A stretch of 64,000 nt of DNA from positions 15,935,877 through 15,999,876 of the forward strand of contig OX578282.1 of NCBI GenBank assembly GCA_951217055.1, in the 5' to 3' direction. The DNA is from Gerris lacustris (lineage: Eukaryota > Arthropoda > Insecta > Hemiptera > Gerridae). How positions within the stretch are numbered: the stretch's first letter is position 1; every line of letters begins with the position of its first letter. Of this stretch, positions 34,631 to 48,500 are shown piece by piece. The position numbers were made by a program, and so were the translations under genes. The notes beneath the pieces were generated by a model that was not told where the DNA came from, made no database searches, and saw only the letters and a program-made list of their open reading frames with translations.

Positions 34631-35352
34631 TAGCGTTGGGAACCAATAGACTGAAAACAGTCGACTAATCGGTTGTTTTAAAATATTCATTCTTTCGGTT
34701 GTGGATATCTAGTTTTCATTCGGCTGATAACGATATCATATCAGGCTGTAGTTTGGAGTTGTAATTCGGAGTTGTATAACAAGATAACGAGGATCATGAC
34801 CCCTCTCACTCCGCCTCAGTTCTGAGCCCTTTGCCGTTGTTCCCTTCCCCTACCACTCTTAAATTAAAAACAAAAGCATCCAAATGAAACATTCGACTTG
34901 CGGGTTCAGTCTCAGTCTAATCTTCAGTTTACCTTCCTAGACTATTATCTTTCCTTCTGGACTATTTTTAATTGTTTCGTAAAGTTTCAGCGGAGTCCTA
35001 TGTATATGGTACGTCCTTTACCTACAATTACGGTAGTATCCAAGCGTTTTATTTAACGAGACTTAATTATTATATTATATTTATGCTTTAAGAATAAGTA
35101 TAAATTTATATAATACTTATTTTAAAAAAAATAATTAAAATACATTTTTTTTTTAAATATAATTGTTAAGAATAATTCTTATTTTTTGTAAATTTACTGA
35201 ATTTTTTTTTTTTTTTAAATAAATTTAATATAGTTTAATATTTTTTTATTCGTATACCCTATTCCCGCTATGAAAATATTTTCAGTCATTGTTTTTTCCC
35301 CGAATCGACTTATTCATTTGGTTGTTTTTTCTAGCCGGTTGTCCCAACTCTA
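34631..35352. mobile_element. Non-autonomous hAT-type element
   Basis: Terminal repeats TAGCGTTGGGA (left) and TAGAGTTGGGA (right, inverted) enclose 722 bp. They are flanked by a perfect 8-bp duplication ATAATTAT at 34623-34630 and 35353-35360. An 8-bp duplication is the hallmark of hAT insertion. Subterminal GGTTGTTTT words occur near both ends. No transposase frame remains. Confidence 0.75.
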
Positions 35353-36229
35353 ATAATTATGTCTTGAGCTCACTCTTTTAGGGGGGGGGGGAATCTAGTA
35401 TTGAATGAGAGTGGACATTGTCATATGATGATACCTGGTCAACCCTGGGGTTAAATTATTTATTTTCCCTAAAATATATCCTGTCCCTCCCTGAAGTAAG
35501 GGCGCTGATTAGTCAGACCTTATATCAGTCTTCTTTTAAAATTGTCCCCATAGTTCTAAATCTCTTAAAACTGCCTTTTAATGAACTTAAATTTATTGCT
35601 AATAATTCCCATATTCACTTTCCTAATATAATAGTAATTATATCGGAATTGTGTTGTATTCAAGAAAAAATCCACATAATAGTGAAACCTCATAATGCAG
35701 GGGACAACTGTACTATAGTTTAATATCAGCTTTTACTTAGTTCCTAACGACAATTTTATATTGAAATGTATGTAGTTTTTTTTGTTATTGTATATTTTTT
35801 ATTTGGATTATTAATATCTTGTTTATTAAAATTGTATGATTTTTATTTATATTACCTAATTATTTTATACATTTAGATTTATTAATGTTATAATTAACAG
35901 AGGAAATTAAGAATTTATTTTATAATTGACAATTTTTTTAGTTTACCCTAAATTACTGAGTGTGTATATAATTTATATTTTAGTATATTTGTGATAAAAA
36001 TAATCACTCTACCATAAAATTGAAGTCGGAATAACGAGACATTAATAGACTTCAATGTATAATTAATTGTATGTTTTATTTAATCTCTTTAAATTTGTCA
36101 TCAGTGAATAAGTCATAATGAGCAGAACTTATCAGATTGTTGTAAATAAAAAAAAAAAACTACAATAGCTTATATTTAATACATCTCAGTTTTTTGTTAC
36201 CATTTTAGTTGGTCGTCTTTATTTAACTA

Positions 36230-37041
36230 CTAGATACAGCAGACCTCTATACAACAAAATTGATAGTTCCAGACATAAATTGCCATATAGAAATTTCCCT
36301 TCTGTTTTAATAATTTAATAATTATTTATTATCAAACATCTAGTAATCTGACATGGCATGGCCCCATATGGCGTTGGATTTGAGAGACTCAACTGTATAT
36401 GTCAAAAAATTGAAATTTCGGAAACATAGTCCTGCCATACCTTAGCCTTAGCTAATTCTGTTAGCTTATTCTTAGATTAATTACATTATTCTCTCATCGG
36501 AAATAACTTTCTTTTATTCCTTGATTTTTTTTTTTTAATTTGTAAACCAACCTGAACTAGCTTGAAAACCTTCATAGCCCAAGGTTTTAGCATTCTCAGA
36601 CACTTTTTCATTTGTGCTTAGACATTTGTACAGTAAGTAAACTACGCTGTAAAAGTCAAAAGCTTTATAAAAGTCTAAAACAAATTTTAAACTGAGACCA
36701 AGAGATTTCTCTGTATGGTGCAAAGATAATTCCAATTCCACAAACTAATGGAGGTAAAATATGCAAAATTATTAGAGTGCTAGAGCAAGAAGCTACTAAA
36801 AATAGTTCAAAGAAAATAAAGGAATGCAAAAACACCGCTAATATAATTAACAGAAAGTTTCTTGGTCAGATCTTAATCCTTATTTATATGAATTTTGTTC
36901 GTTGTAGAGAAATTATTTTCATTCAAAATAAAAAAAATAAATAAAACACTTTTATATGGAGAATTTGTGGGGACTTAAACAAAAAAAAACTTTATATAGA
37001 GATTTTCGTTGTACAGAATTTTGCTATAAGGGGCAACTGTA
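36230..37041 (-). mobile_element. pogo/Tigger-type transposon remnant
   Basis: The minus frame at 36535-36741 reads SENAKTLGYEGFQASSGWFT, which fits the CENP-B/Tc5-type DNA-binding helix-turn-helix of pogo-class transposases. The right end, read on the minus strand, begins ACAGTTGCCCCTTATAGC with nearby CTCTATATA and CAACGAAA words, the usual look of Tigger termini. On the left, CCTCTATACAACAAAATTG at 36245 may be the partner. The catalytic domain is absent. Another terminus-like sequence (36360-36400) suggests nesting. Confidence 0.6.
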
Positions 37042-37432
37042 TTTGCTATTGATGATTTTTTTAAACCAATAATTGTAGTTGGGACTTCAAAAAAAAAAAC
37101 TTTAATTAGGGAAACTGAAAAGTTGAAGTATCGTTAGTACAACAGATAAAAACACAGACTCTTTACTTTTCAAATTTAGCAAAATAAAGAGTGGAAAATT
37201 GAAAAATATAATTATGCTCTTTGAGATTAATTCACAATTTTCCTCAAAATCCCTATTGGTGAAAATAAATTTGTTACCAGGGTCAGGTCACAAAATATAG
37301 AGTGAAATTATGATCTTTGAGATTATATTCACCATGAGTTTTCTCAAAATCTCTTCAAAAACAACTAAATTTGTTAACAAGGTCAGTGCACTAAGTTTAT
37401 AACAAAAAAAGTTTTGGGTCACATGCCTTAGG

Positions 37433-37603
37433 CTAATGTTACATGAGTGGTGTCCGCTCCTGCCCATAAAAACACCACTTGTGTGGCATACTCCTAGTCT
37501 CTTAAGCCTAGGAATCCCTATCCCTGGTATTTTTGCTGTCATATCTCCATGAGCCCGCTCCTTCTAGACCTTCATGCCTGGCACGACGCTCATGTGACAT
37601 TAG
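37433..37603. mobile_element. MITE with CTAATGTYACATGAG ends
   Basis: The left end CTAATGTTACATGAGTG and the right end CGCTCATGTGACATTAG are inverted repeats closing 171 bp. The interior contains GTGGTGTCCGC and AACACCACTTGTGTGG, which can pair with each other. Only one copy was found. A small minus frame across it has no recognisable content. Confidence 0.6.
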
Positions 37604-39530
37604 ATTAATTGTTAGTAAGTTATGGTGTAACTAATTTGGTCACATTTTTAACTGCTTTTAATTTTAACATTTTAGCTAGAGACCAATTTTTAGGGTTTCG
37701 TAGATATTTCTCAAAACCCTTATGCTGAGGGTGATGTGTTGATCTGTTCGTCGCTCTTTAACTTAAGCGCCCAAAAAGACCTGAAATTTAAAGCACTGGC
37801 GCAAATTAATTATCCAACCATAGTAAAAATATACAGAAGTTAAAAATTAAATATGGGCATGCGCAATTCACAAAAATGTAGTAAACACAAAAAAATGTAT
37901 TTTTTTAAATATTCGAGTGGGGTATCAAATGAAAGCTGCTGTAGAGTAGGTTAAAAATATATGTTTTTTTTTTAAATGTTGCATACTTTATTGGTTTAAT
38001 AAGTTATACCCCAAAAAATCCCCCCCCCCCCTCACTCCAACCATTGTATATAACTATAATGGTGTGGCAATGAAAATTTCCTGAATAAATGAAATTTACC
38101 TTGTTATTACTGATAAAACACATTGACCCCCGGATCGAACCAGTGACCCCTGAGGTCGAAAAAAAAAATCATAATTATATAACGGGTATGCTTAATCATC
38201 TACAAAACCCTATAAAGTACTTGGACGCAAGTAATTCCCTGTGATTTTTTATTATTATTATAGGTTTGTACCAACCACACTTCAAACTGGTTTGGAACTG
38301 TTTTTTTGCTAATGCACATGCGTCGTACAGTTTGAAACTAGTTTGAGGTGTGGTTGGAACAAACCTTATGTATAATAAAAACGATGAACTTATTAATTAA
38401 TTTCTTGTAGTATTATAAACTCTCATTTACACTTTTCTTAGCTTTTAATTTAGTATAGTTGCATCTTAAATCATACATATTTTAATTGTTGGGTGATGAA
38501 AAATAAAATATATTTTTTATTTTCTGAATATTATAAAAAATATCATTAATATTTAGTATTGACAATAGTAATTTAGAATTATTATTAGAAGCTTTCCCAT
38601 ATCGATGACGACACAGTGCGATTTCAAATCTTATTAAAAAATTAGGGATTTTTGAGATATTTTAGTCAAAATATTCAGAAAAAAATCTTTATTAGCCTTG
38701 TGTACTCCTTTATTTGAAAAATAATATCTTCATTTCTTATTTGCTTTATAAAAGACGATCTTGTACTTTACTTTGTAAACTCTTATTCTAGTAGATCTAA
38801 GTATTGAAAGCTTTTATGATTATTTAGCCACTCTATTACCACCGATTTGTATATAAAATTAAAGGTATTAAATTAAACAAATGTAATGATGAGCCATCTA
38901 GTAATCTAAGCAGTTTTTTGTAGATTGTACAAAATATATAAAATGTATTTTTTAAGATTAATTGGAATTTATTATAATAATTTTAAATTGTCTAATTTAA
39001 CTAAAAAATTATTGTTTTGGGTATTAGTTGTAGTGATTTATAATTTTTTTTTTTTTTTTTTAATTTTATAAAAATAATTATAATGTAATTTTATAAAAAC
39101 AATTGTAATGTAATTTTATAAACTAAATGTTATAACACAATGTTATATAAGTAACCAACCTTTTCAATTGAATATAAAAATAAATAAATAATAATAATTA
39201 ATATCTATTTTTAATCTCATTCCAAAGTAAATATGTGTGTTTTATGAGTTATGTTTACAAAATCATTTAGATGTCTTATTTTATCAGATAACTCATTGAT
39301 AACATTAAAATATTGTACTGTTATCCCTCCTTCAAGAATAAAAAAATTATGTAATGCCATTGAATACATTCATGTAAAAAAACTTTCTAAAATTTGTTTT
39401 ATGTTTAACCTTATCACTATTCAGTAGTTCACTTTACCCTTTAATATATTGTTGATACTTTAATTTAAGCTACATTAACTATTTTATATAATTTTTAATC
39501 TTCTATAAACGAACTGTTTATTATAAAAAC
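37604..39530. other. Intergenic sequence upstream of the acetyltransferase gene
   Basis: This is AT-rich sequence with homopolymer runs (C-run near 38020, T-run near 39045) and a 26-bp tandem pattern TGTAATTTTATAAAAAC near 39080. Apart from the MITE at 38262-38366 I see no element or gene. The promoter of the acetyltransferase gene should lie in its right part but shows no clear motif. Confidence 0.5.
38262..38366. mobile_element. Short MITE, AGGTTTGTTCCAACCACAC ends
   Basis: The left arm AGGTTTGTACCAACCACAC...AAACTG and right arm CAGTTTGAAAC...GTGTGGTTGGAACAAACCT form an inverted repeat of about 40 bp with few mismatches and a loop of about 25 bp. A diverged relative at 52338-52463 shares GTTTGTTCCAACC, an ACATGTGCTAATG-type core and GGTTGGAACAGTTTG. 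Confidence 0.7.
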
Positions 39531-42500
39531 ATGTCAGGGATAATTATTAGAGATGCAAAAAGAGAAGATTGTATAGAAATTAGGAGATTGATTCAGGCAA
39601 GTGTTTTTCTTTTATATTTTTAGTTAGTGTCTTTATTTTTTAGTATGATGAAAGGAAAATCTTGATTAAAAGAAATATCTAGATTATAAGTTTACAATTA
39701 CAGGTCTTATTTTTTGTGTTTAATTTGGTAGAAACCAGATAGTGAAACTGTTTAAAGGTCATTTTTTCTTGTTTCCAACAAATAATAAAATGCTGTAAAT
39801 TAAATGAACATTACTTGTTAATTGGTTTGTTTTTTCTTACTTTTGAAGACTTAGGTTTATTTAATTAGATAGTTGAATGGTCATAGCTTTACTTGCCTAC
39901 CTCAGTAATTTGTTTATCCCGTTCACTTACCTTTAGGCATTGCTGGTTAAGGCCCAGATAGTGAAATGCTGAAACATGATATTGAAAGATCCTTTAAAAA
40001 AATCGAATATTCTCCTTTTCAGGGAAAACATTGATATGTTTTTGGGCATTGAATCCACATATCAACATTTCAATGCTTTTGCATTTAAGTGGAGAAAACC
40101 AGTATACATTTGTCTAATTGATATAGTAGATGGATCTTAAGGTGTGAAATTATGAAACATTAATCCATTTTAATTACCATTTGATCCGCTAGGAGCTCTG
40201 ATATCATTTTATATTAAATTTAGAGCTTCTATCGGCTAAATATAGTACTACAATGAATACAAGTGTTGAGACTGTCGCTAATTCTTGTTCATTCCCTAGA
40301 TGGCAGCACCCCTCAGGGCTCCGTATTTTTTATTTCCTAAAGTCGCCTCTAGGGGCGTTTTGCTCATCTCTCTGTTTTTGATTCAACCAGTCTGTTTGTA
40401 ACCTTCATATAAGTAGCATCAATCTCTCATCTCATGTTTCATGTTCATTTTATGTAAAGTGTAGTTTATTATTAACATTAAATAATCATTTTAAAACCTA
40501 CAGTCCACTTTCTTGTTTTTACTATTCATATCAACACATAAACATTTTGGTCTCTATCGGGCACGGATAATCACCGCCTTTAAAACATAGTTTTTTATTG
40601 TTTACGAACTTTTACGTAACTTTTTACGAACTTTTCAAGTAACGGCTTAGTGTTGTTTTATAACTTGTGAAAGGATTATCAGTGAAAGGAGGTGCACAAC
40701 GCATTTGAAGATCATCACACATAGCACACAACACTCAGCACAAGCCACACAAAGCATAATTGGTAAGCGTTGTTATTTCATATTTTTGGAAGAAGTGTTG
40801 GATATAGTGGAGTAGTGGAGTATAAGACGCGTTATCGAGGCAGGTGTTCCACGCTTCAGATTCCCTTACTCTCTCTATCCTATCCATACTATATATATTC
40901 CTTTACCCTTCACTTTCTTGGTGTTGATACCCCTCTTTATTTCTGCGTATTTTGTTTGTTATTTCTTTATAGATTCTTATTATTCATTCATACCATTCTT
41001 TTTCTACTGAACTCTTTCTTATACTTTGACTAGTTTATCTTAATTTAACTAAACAGATTTTATAATATTTTTTACGTCTTTATTTTATTTTAGTTTTTAT
41101 TTTGGCTTTTCACTTATGTTTATTATTTGATACATACTACATATTATAGTAAATAAAATTATTATAACGTTTAACTGTGTTAAATCAAAATCAAAGTAGG
41201 TATTATTTACGTAAATTATAATTTCATAAATAATAATTTAAATTTAAATTTGATGTGTTTATTTTTAATATTCTTATGTTTTGAGATTAATCTTATATTT
41301 TGATTAATGAAAATTATTTTTCTGCTCATTTCAATATCACATATTTATTGGTTTGTTTCATTTATATCATATTTTAATTCAACCAAGTATAACCTTGCCT
41401 TAACTATATTAGCTATCATTTAAGTAAGGTAAATTCCTTTTATTGTTTTACATTAATAAGTACTCAGATTTTGAACGCATTTTTTATAATTTAATACTAG
41501 GGATGGATAGATCGAACAATCAGACGGATGCTTTGCCACCTCAAGATGCAAGTGTTCAGATTAAGAACCTTGTGGCAAAACGAGGCCAATTAAAATCTCG
41601 CTTGACAAAATTTAAAAACTTTCTCGAGTCATTTAATGAATTAACTGATAATGTTATTCAAATTGAGTTACGACTTGCCAAGGCTGAACAAGTTTGGTCT
41701 GACTTCGAAAATGTTCAATGTCAGATTGAACTTCTTGATTCTCCTGAAAATCAAGAAAATGATCGAGATACATTTGAAAACCATTATTTTGATGTGATTA
41801 CAGAAGCTCAAGTTGTCATAGACCGAATGAAGGTTTCATTATCACTTAACTCTCGCTCATCATCTCGTGCATCCTCTCCTCGTCAGGATAATCATACTCA
41901 TAACAGATGTGTCCCTCCTGAGGTTAGGTTACCAGTTCTTTCATTACCATCCTTTAACGGATCATATGATACCTGGCCTTCATTCTATGAATTATTTACA
42001 TCTCTTATCCACAATAATAATGCGTTAAGTAATATTATGAAATTTCAGTATTTAAGATCATGTACGATTGGTGAAGCATCGGCCATTATAGACTCCATCT
42101 CCTTAACAGATGAAAATTATACCGTGGCTTGGAGTTTACTTGTTGATAGGTTTCAGAACAAAAACCTCATAATTATGAGACACATTAGAGAGTTATGCAA
42201 CCTGCGAAAAATAGAAAGAATGACGCCATCTTTATTAAATTCGTTCATTACAGATATCTCAAAACACACTAGATCTTTAAAGGTTTTAGGGCAACCCATT
42301 GAGCATTGGGATTCGCTCCTCATTCACATTCTTTCAGTGAAATTAGATGCCTACACTTATAAAGAATGGAATATCAAATGTACTGAGTGTAAGGACACTT
42401 TGCCATCGTTGGCAGATTTCATGCTATTCCTTCGAAATCGATGTCATGTTCTGGAGGCTATGGCTTCAGACTCTTCACTAAATTCAAAACAGGTCAATTC

Positions 42501-45500
42501 AAACAAGTTTTCAAATTCAAGCAAGGTTGCAGGCCAAACAACTCAATATCAATCTAAACTCTCTAATCAATCTCGTACAGCCCTAGTCGCATCAACAGAT
42601 GATACAAAGACTCAACCTACACCCACATCAAATAATCAACAAAATCAGCCTAAGACAGATTCTTACCGACCCACAAATGCACATCTCCCATGCCCCATGT
42701 GCAAGGAACAACATCAACTTTTCCTTTGTTCAAAGTTTCTTGCCCTAACAGTTCATGACCGTTTTGCAAAGGTGCAACAATTAAAATTATGCTGGAACTG
42801 TTTGAGAAGTGGCCATGAAGCGAAGCTCTGCAGATCAAGAAGATGTAAAATTTGCAGTTCCTTCCATAACACTTTATTACACAGACCAAGAGAAGAAACA
42901 AATCAAAAATCACCTCACACTAACATCCAGACAACATCTCAACTTCATAACCAAACATCATCTCAACCTAGCAACCAGACCTCACCTCAAAGGGCATTAT
43001 CTCATGCAGCTACAGTAGCAACTAATTCCATTAATGCATTACCTCAAACGCCTCACCACATCCTATTGTCAACTGCACTTGTACAGCTTGTGGATAGTCA
43101 TGGAAATTCTGTGCAAGCAAGAGCTCTATTAGATTCAGGCTCACAATGTAGTTTTGTCTCTCGTTCATTATGTCAGCGCCTACATCTTGATCATAGCAAT
43201 TCTTTAGTTCCCATCACTGGCATTGGTACTGCTCAAACAAGGGCATCCTCAACTGTTAATGCCACAATTAAATCACTACAGTCTGATTATTCGGAGAAAA
43301 CCAATTTTATTGTCTTACCTCATATAACTCATAATATTCCGTCCGTTCAGGTGGACATCTCAAAATGGAAGTTTCCTCCTCAAGTGATTCTTGCAGACCC
43401 TACATTTAATGTTCCTTCCAACATTGATGTGTTACTAGGTGCAGACTTATTTTGGAACATCCTTGGAAATGAAGAAGTAACTCTTCCAGACAACAAGATA
43501 CAACTGAGAGACAGTAGATTAGGTTGGATTGTTGTAGGAGCCACTCATGCATCTCAAGAACAAATTTGTTGCCTCACAACTTTAGATAAAATTCATGCTC
43601 AAGTTCAGAAATTTTGGGAGCTGGAAGATGTTAATTCCAATTCATTATCTTCAAATGAAGAAAAAATGTGTGAATCTCACTATGTTAATACGACATCACG
43701 AGCATCGGATGGTAAATACATTGTTCAACTTCCATTCAAGATAGATCCTGCACATTTAGGAGACTCCAGGGAATCAGCCCAAAAAAGATTCATAGCTCTA
43801 GAACGTCGACTAAAAAATAATCCCAATTTACTTTCACAGTATGTCCAGTTTATGCGTGAGTATCAGGCACTTGGTCACATGAAAGAGTTAACATCTGAAG
43901 AAATCAATTCATTACCCTCAAACTCATATTTTTTACCACATCATCCCGTGTTCAAAGAGTCATCAAGCACTACCAAGATGAGAGTAGTTTTTGATGCCTC
44001 ATCCAAAACTACAAGTAGTCTCTCCTTGAATGACATCCTTCATGCAGGCCCAGTGGTTCAGAATGACCTGTTCAACATCATCATACGTGCTAGACTACAT
44101 AATGTTATACTATGTGCAGACATCGAAAAGATGTACAGGCAGATTTTAATCCATCCATGTCACTCACAATTTTTGTTGATTCTCTGGCGGGAAACTCCAG
44201 AAGATGAGATAAAAATATATAAACTTGTTACAGTTACATATGGAACGACTTGTGCTCCCTACCAAGCAACAAGAACACTAAATCAACTTGCACTTGATGA
44301 GCAAGACGATTATCAGTTAGCATCCCAAGTAATACAACAGGATTTTTACGTTGATGACCTTATGACAGGTTGTAAGACTCTTGAAGAAGCAGTACAGTTG
44401 TACAAAGATCTTTCTAGTGTAATGAAACGTGGAGGATTCAACCTGCGTAAATGGAATTCCAACTCATCTCAATTTCTCAATGTTGTCGATTCTGATGAAA
44501 GAGCTGAACAATCAACGGTAATATTTGACAATGATGTGAAACATAAAACTTTAGGTTTAGTCTGGGATCCTAAGCACGATACTTTTTGTTTTTCCTTCAA
44601 TGATACCACAACATGTTTTACCAAGAGATCAATACTGTCCATAATTGCAAGAATATTTGATCCCCTCGGAATTATTGGTGCTCTCATCTCAAAGGCAAAA
44701 ATATTTATGCAAAGATTGTGGGTTCAATCTCTAAGCTGGGATGAAGAAGTTGTTGATCCCTTACTCTCAGATTGGAAGCATTTTTATGAGTCTCTAGTTT
44801 TTCTAAATCAGCTTGAAGTTCCACGTCAAGTATGCACAACTCATGCAAAATACATAGAAATACATGGATTCTCTGATGCCTCAGAGATGGCCTTTGGAGC
44901 TTGTGTTTACTTACGTTCAATAGATCATTCAGGACAAATCACTGTCCGACTAATTTCTTCAAAATCACGAGTTGCGCCGTTAAAGAGCCAATCCATCCCT
45001 CGTCTCGAACTATGTGGTGCTCTTCTACTTGCAACACTTGTGCATCGCATTCAAGAATCGTTAAAGGGGTCCTACAATTCTTTTTATTGGACCGATTCAA
45101 CAATCACTCTGAATTGGATAGCTGCATCACCATCAAGATGGACAACCTTTGTAAGAAATCGCGTCGCTAAGGTTCAGGAGATAACACCAATTGATTCTTG
45201 GCGGCACATCAGTGGCAAAGATAACCCAGCCGATTTAATATCTCGTGGTATCGATGGCAAGATGCTTTTAGAGTCTCAATTGTGGTGGAATGGTCCAACA
45301 TGGTTATCGGAATCAAATGAATTCTGGATCAATCCCAAATCTTTTAATGTTCTCGATGAGTATTTGATCCCTGAAAAATCAGCAGAACCTATATTGTCAA
45401 TGCATTCACAAATCAATCATCCTATTTATGACCTCATTAAGCGTTATTCATTTATTAAGATTATTCACATCACTGCATATTGTCTTAGATTTTTCCACAA

Positions 45501-48500
45501 CGCACTGTCAGCGTACAACTCATCTACTCGACACACCGGACCACTATCACCAATGGAAATTGCTAAGTCTCAACTCATCCTCATCTCATTTGTGCAAGGC
45601 CAATCCTTCTGTCAAGAAATAAAGGATCTTAACAAACATGGGCAAGTTTCCAAGAGTAGTAAGCTTGTAGCTCTTTCCCCATTCCTGGATTCATCAGGTC
45701 TGATCAGGGTGGGCGGAAGACTTCAGAATTCACAACTAACCTCAGATCAAAAACATCCAATTGTTTTGCCAAACCACAATCAATTTGTTGAAGGATTGAT
45801 AAGGTACGAACACTGCCGCCTATTACATGCAGGTCCTCAAGGGCTCCTCAATGCACTTAGACAACGGTATTGGCCTCTCGATGGACGAAATCAAGTGCGT
45901 AAAATCGTCAGATCATGTATTAAATGTTATAAGGCCAAACCATCAATGGCATCTCAACTCATGGGTCAGTTACCCAAGGCTCGAGTGACACAACCATCAC
46001 GTCCATTTGTTCACACTGGAGTGGATTACTGTGGTCCAGTGTTAATTAAATTGTCGAATCGTAGAGGGATTACACCGAACAAGGCTTACATAGCGCTATT
46101 TGTTTGCTTTGCGACCAAGGCCATACACTTGGAATTGGTTGAAGACTTAACTTCTAAGTCTTTCATTGGTGCCTTAAGACGATTTATATCTCGCCGAGGT
46201 AAACCATCCCACCTCTACTCAGATAATGGTACCAACTTTGTGGGTGCTCAAAGAGAATTAAGTCAAATACACCACCTCAAAAATTCTTCTGACAAGGTTC
46301 AAGTAGAAACCTTTTCTTCAGGGGAGGGAATAACCTGGTCGTTTCTGCCTCCACGAGCCCCAAATTTTGGCGGGCTATGGGAGGCCGGTGTTAAACTAGT
46401 CAAGTATCACCTAAAACGTATGTTAAACGAATCATTCATGTATGTCCAACTCACTACTTTACTTTGCCAAATCGAATCTTGTATCAACTCCCGACCTCTT
46501 ACCCCATTGTCCTCAGACCCTTATGATCTCCTTCCACTCACTCCTGCTCATTTTCTTATCCATGACACCTTCAACTCCTTTCCTGAACCTAACCTGAAGC
46601 TAGTGAAGGAAAATCGGCTTGACAAATGGGAAAGAACACAACAACTCAACCAACATTTCTGGTCGCGTTGGAGCAAGGATTACCTTAATGAACTCCAACA
46701 AAGAACAAGGTGGAAATTTGTGAAGGAAAATGTTCAACTGGATTCGCTGGTTCTCATAAAGGAAGACAACACTCCTCCTATGGTATGGCATCTGGGTAGA
46801 GTAGTTAAAGTTCACCCAGGTTCTGACGGGAAGGTAAGAGTAGTGACTCTTAAGACAAAATCAGGACTCATTCAACGACCTATTTCGAAGATCTGCCCTC
46901 TACCCACTACAGATGATGACAATCTCACCAATGATGTCGAACCTGCAGATGTCCCAAGCTCAACTTAATTTTGAAGTATACTTAATACTATCAAGGTGGG
47001 CGGGATGTTGAGACTGTCGCTAATTCTTGTTCATTCCCTAGATGGCAGCACCCCTCAGGGCTCCGTATTTTTTATTTCCTAAAGTCGCCTCTAGGGGCGT
47101 TTTGCTCATCTCTCTGTTTTTGATTCAACCAGTCTGTTTGTAACCTTCATATAAGTAGCATCAGTCTCAATCTCTCATCTCATGTTTCATGTTCATTTTA
47201 TGTAAAGTGTAGTTTATTATTAACATTAAATAATCATTTTAAAACCTACAGTCCACTTTCTTGTTTTTACTATTCATATCAACACATAAACAACAAGTGA
47301 AAACCAATCTACCTCCTATGATATTCTAACTTCCTGGCACGATATTTAAGAGCGTCACATTTTGCATTCGTTTATTGAAACTTCAGCACACCTATCGTCA
47401 AAATATTGTACTATAAATAAAAACCAAACTACCTCCTACTATATTCTTACTTCCTGGCACGATATTTATTAAAAGTGTCCCAATTTTCATGTCGTTTTTT
47501 GTGTGACGAAAATTTCTTCTGTCCCCCAGAGCTAAAACATTTCCATTAGAATTTTATAGGCACTATTTACTTTTTACTATACAAAACACTGTTTAAATGT
47601 AACTATTCTAAAATTTATTTTTCTTACAGGAGTTGGCTGATTTTGAAAAAATGCCAGATGGACCTGAAATTGATGCCAAAAGTTTGATTCTTATACTTAT
47701 ATATTATTATGTTTTTTAAATGGGCTTTTCTGTAGAAATAAGTTGTCGTTAATGCTGAAATGATTTTAATTGTATGTAGAAGTTAGTAACAGGCATATAT
47801 TTTTATTGAAGCAGTTGAATACTATACTCTTTTTACAATTAGTATTAACTTTTGACACTCAGATTGGCCAACCTATATAAGGAAAAAAATATAGCCACTA
47901 GGCCTGTGGGAGGGGTGGGGCCAGTAACATTTTTATTTGCATAGTTGGCCCGACCTTCTAGAATTGAAAATCCAGTGCTCTCATTGGCTCTCCTACTCAT
48001 TTTTTCCAATTGCAAAAAGAGTGTAGTTCATAAAATACCCAGAGATCTATTTGCTTTTCATACACTTTCTATTTGAAATGAATAATTTAAAAAAAAAAAA
48101 AATAAAAAAATGAGCATTGAAGTGAGAAATCAAACAAGATCCTTTAGCTTTCATGAGGAATACTCTAAACACAGCTAAACCTGAGGATTTTATTTTTTAA
48201 AAAAATATGTAAATACAAAATGTGCTGTAATCACACAATCTTTCTTAACCCATTCAATGCGGGTGGATCCATGCCATGCTAACGCGCATGGCGGGTGGAT
48301 CCAAGCCCTCTTTTTCAGCCCTCTGTAGCTCTATTCTCTGTGCCTAGAGTAGAACTACCTTGCAAGGCTCCGTCAGGCCCGCTCATATTTGTATCCACAG
48401 TGGATCCAAACTTTTTTTTTCTTTTTTTATTTATTTTTAAATTAACTTTTAAAATCGTTTAGATATATACAGTAACTAAGGAAGGTTCATGAATTGGATT

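Larger units (their letters stand above)
40264..47292 (+). mobile_element. Full-length BEL/Pao LTR retrotransposon
   Basis: LTRs at 40264-40544 and 47006-47292 bracket one long gag-pol frame. A perfect 5-bp target duplication ACAAG lies at 40259-40263 and 47293-47297, as usual for this superfamily. LTRs start TGTTGAG and end ACA. A polypurine tract (AAGGTGGGCGGGA, 46993-47005) precedes the 3' LTR. A primer-binding-site candidate (TGGTCTCTATCGGGC, from 40548) follows the 5' LTR. The LTRs are identical except for a 6-nt indel, which points to recent insertion. It sits inside the GC-AG intron 1 of the acetyltransferase gene in the same orientation. No envelope gene is seen. Confidence 0.95.

Noticed and set aside
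35418..35723. 101-codon plus frame between URB1 and the acetyltransferase gene
   Set aside because: No recognisable domain, AT-rich composition, and the end overlaps a transposon-terminus-like GGGGACAACTGTA; not supported as a gene.
42650..46815. Several 64-90 codon frames on both strands inside the BEL/Pao region
   Set aside because: They overlap the 1821-residue gag-pol frame in other phases and have no independent content.
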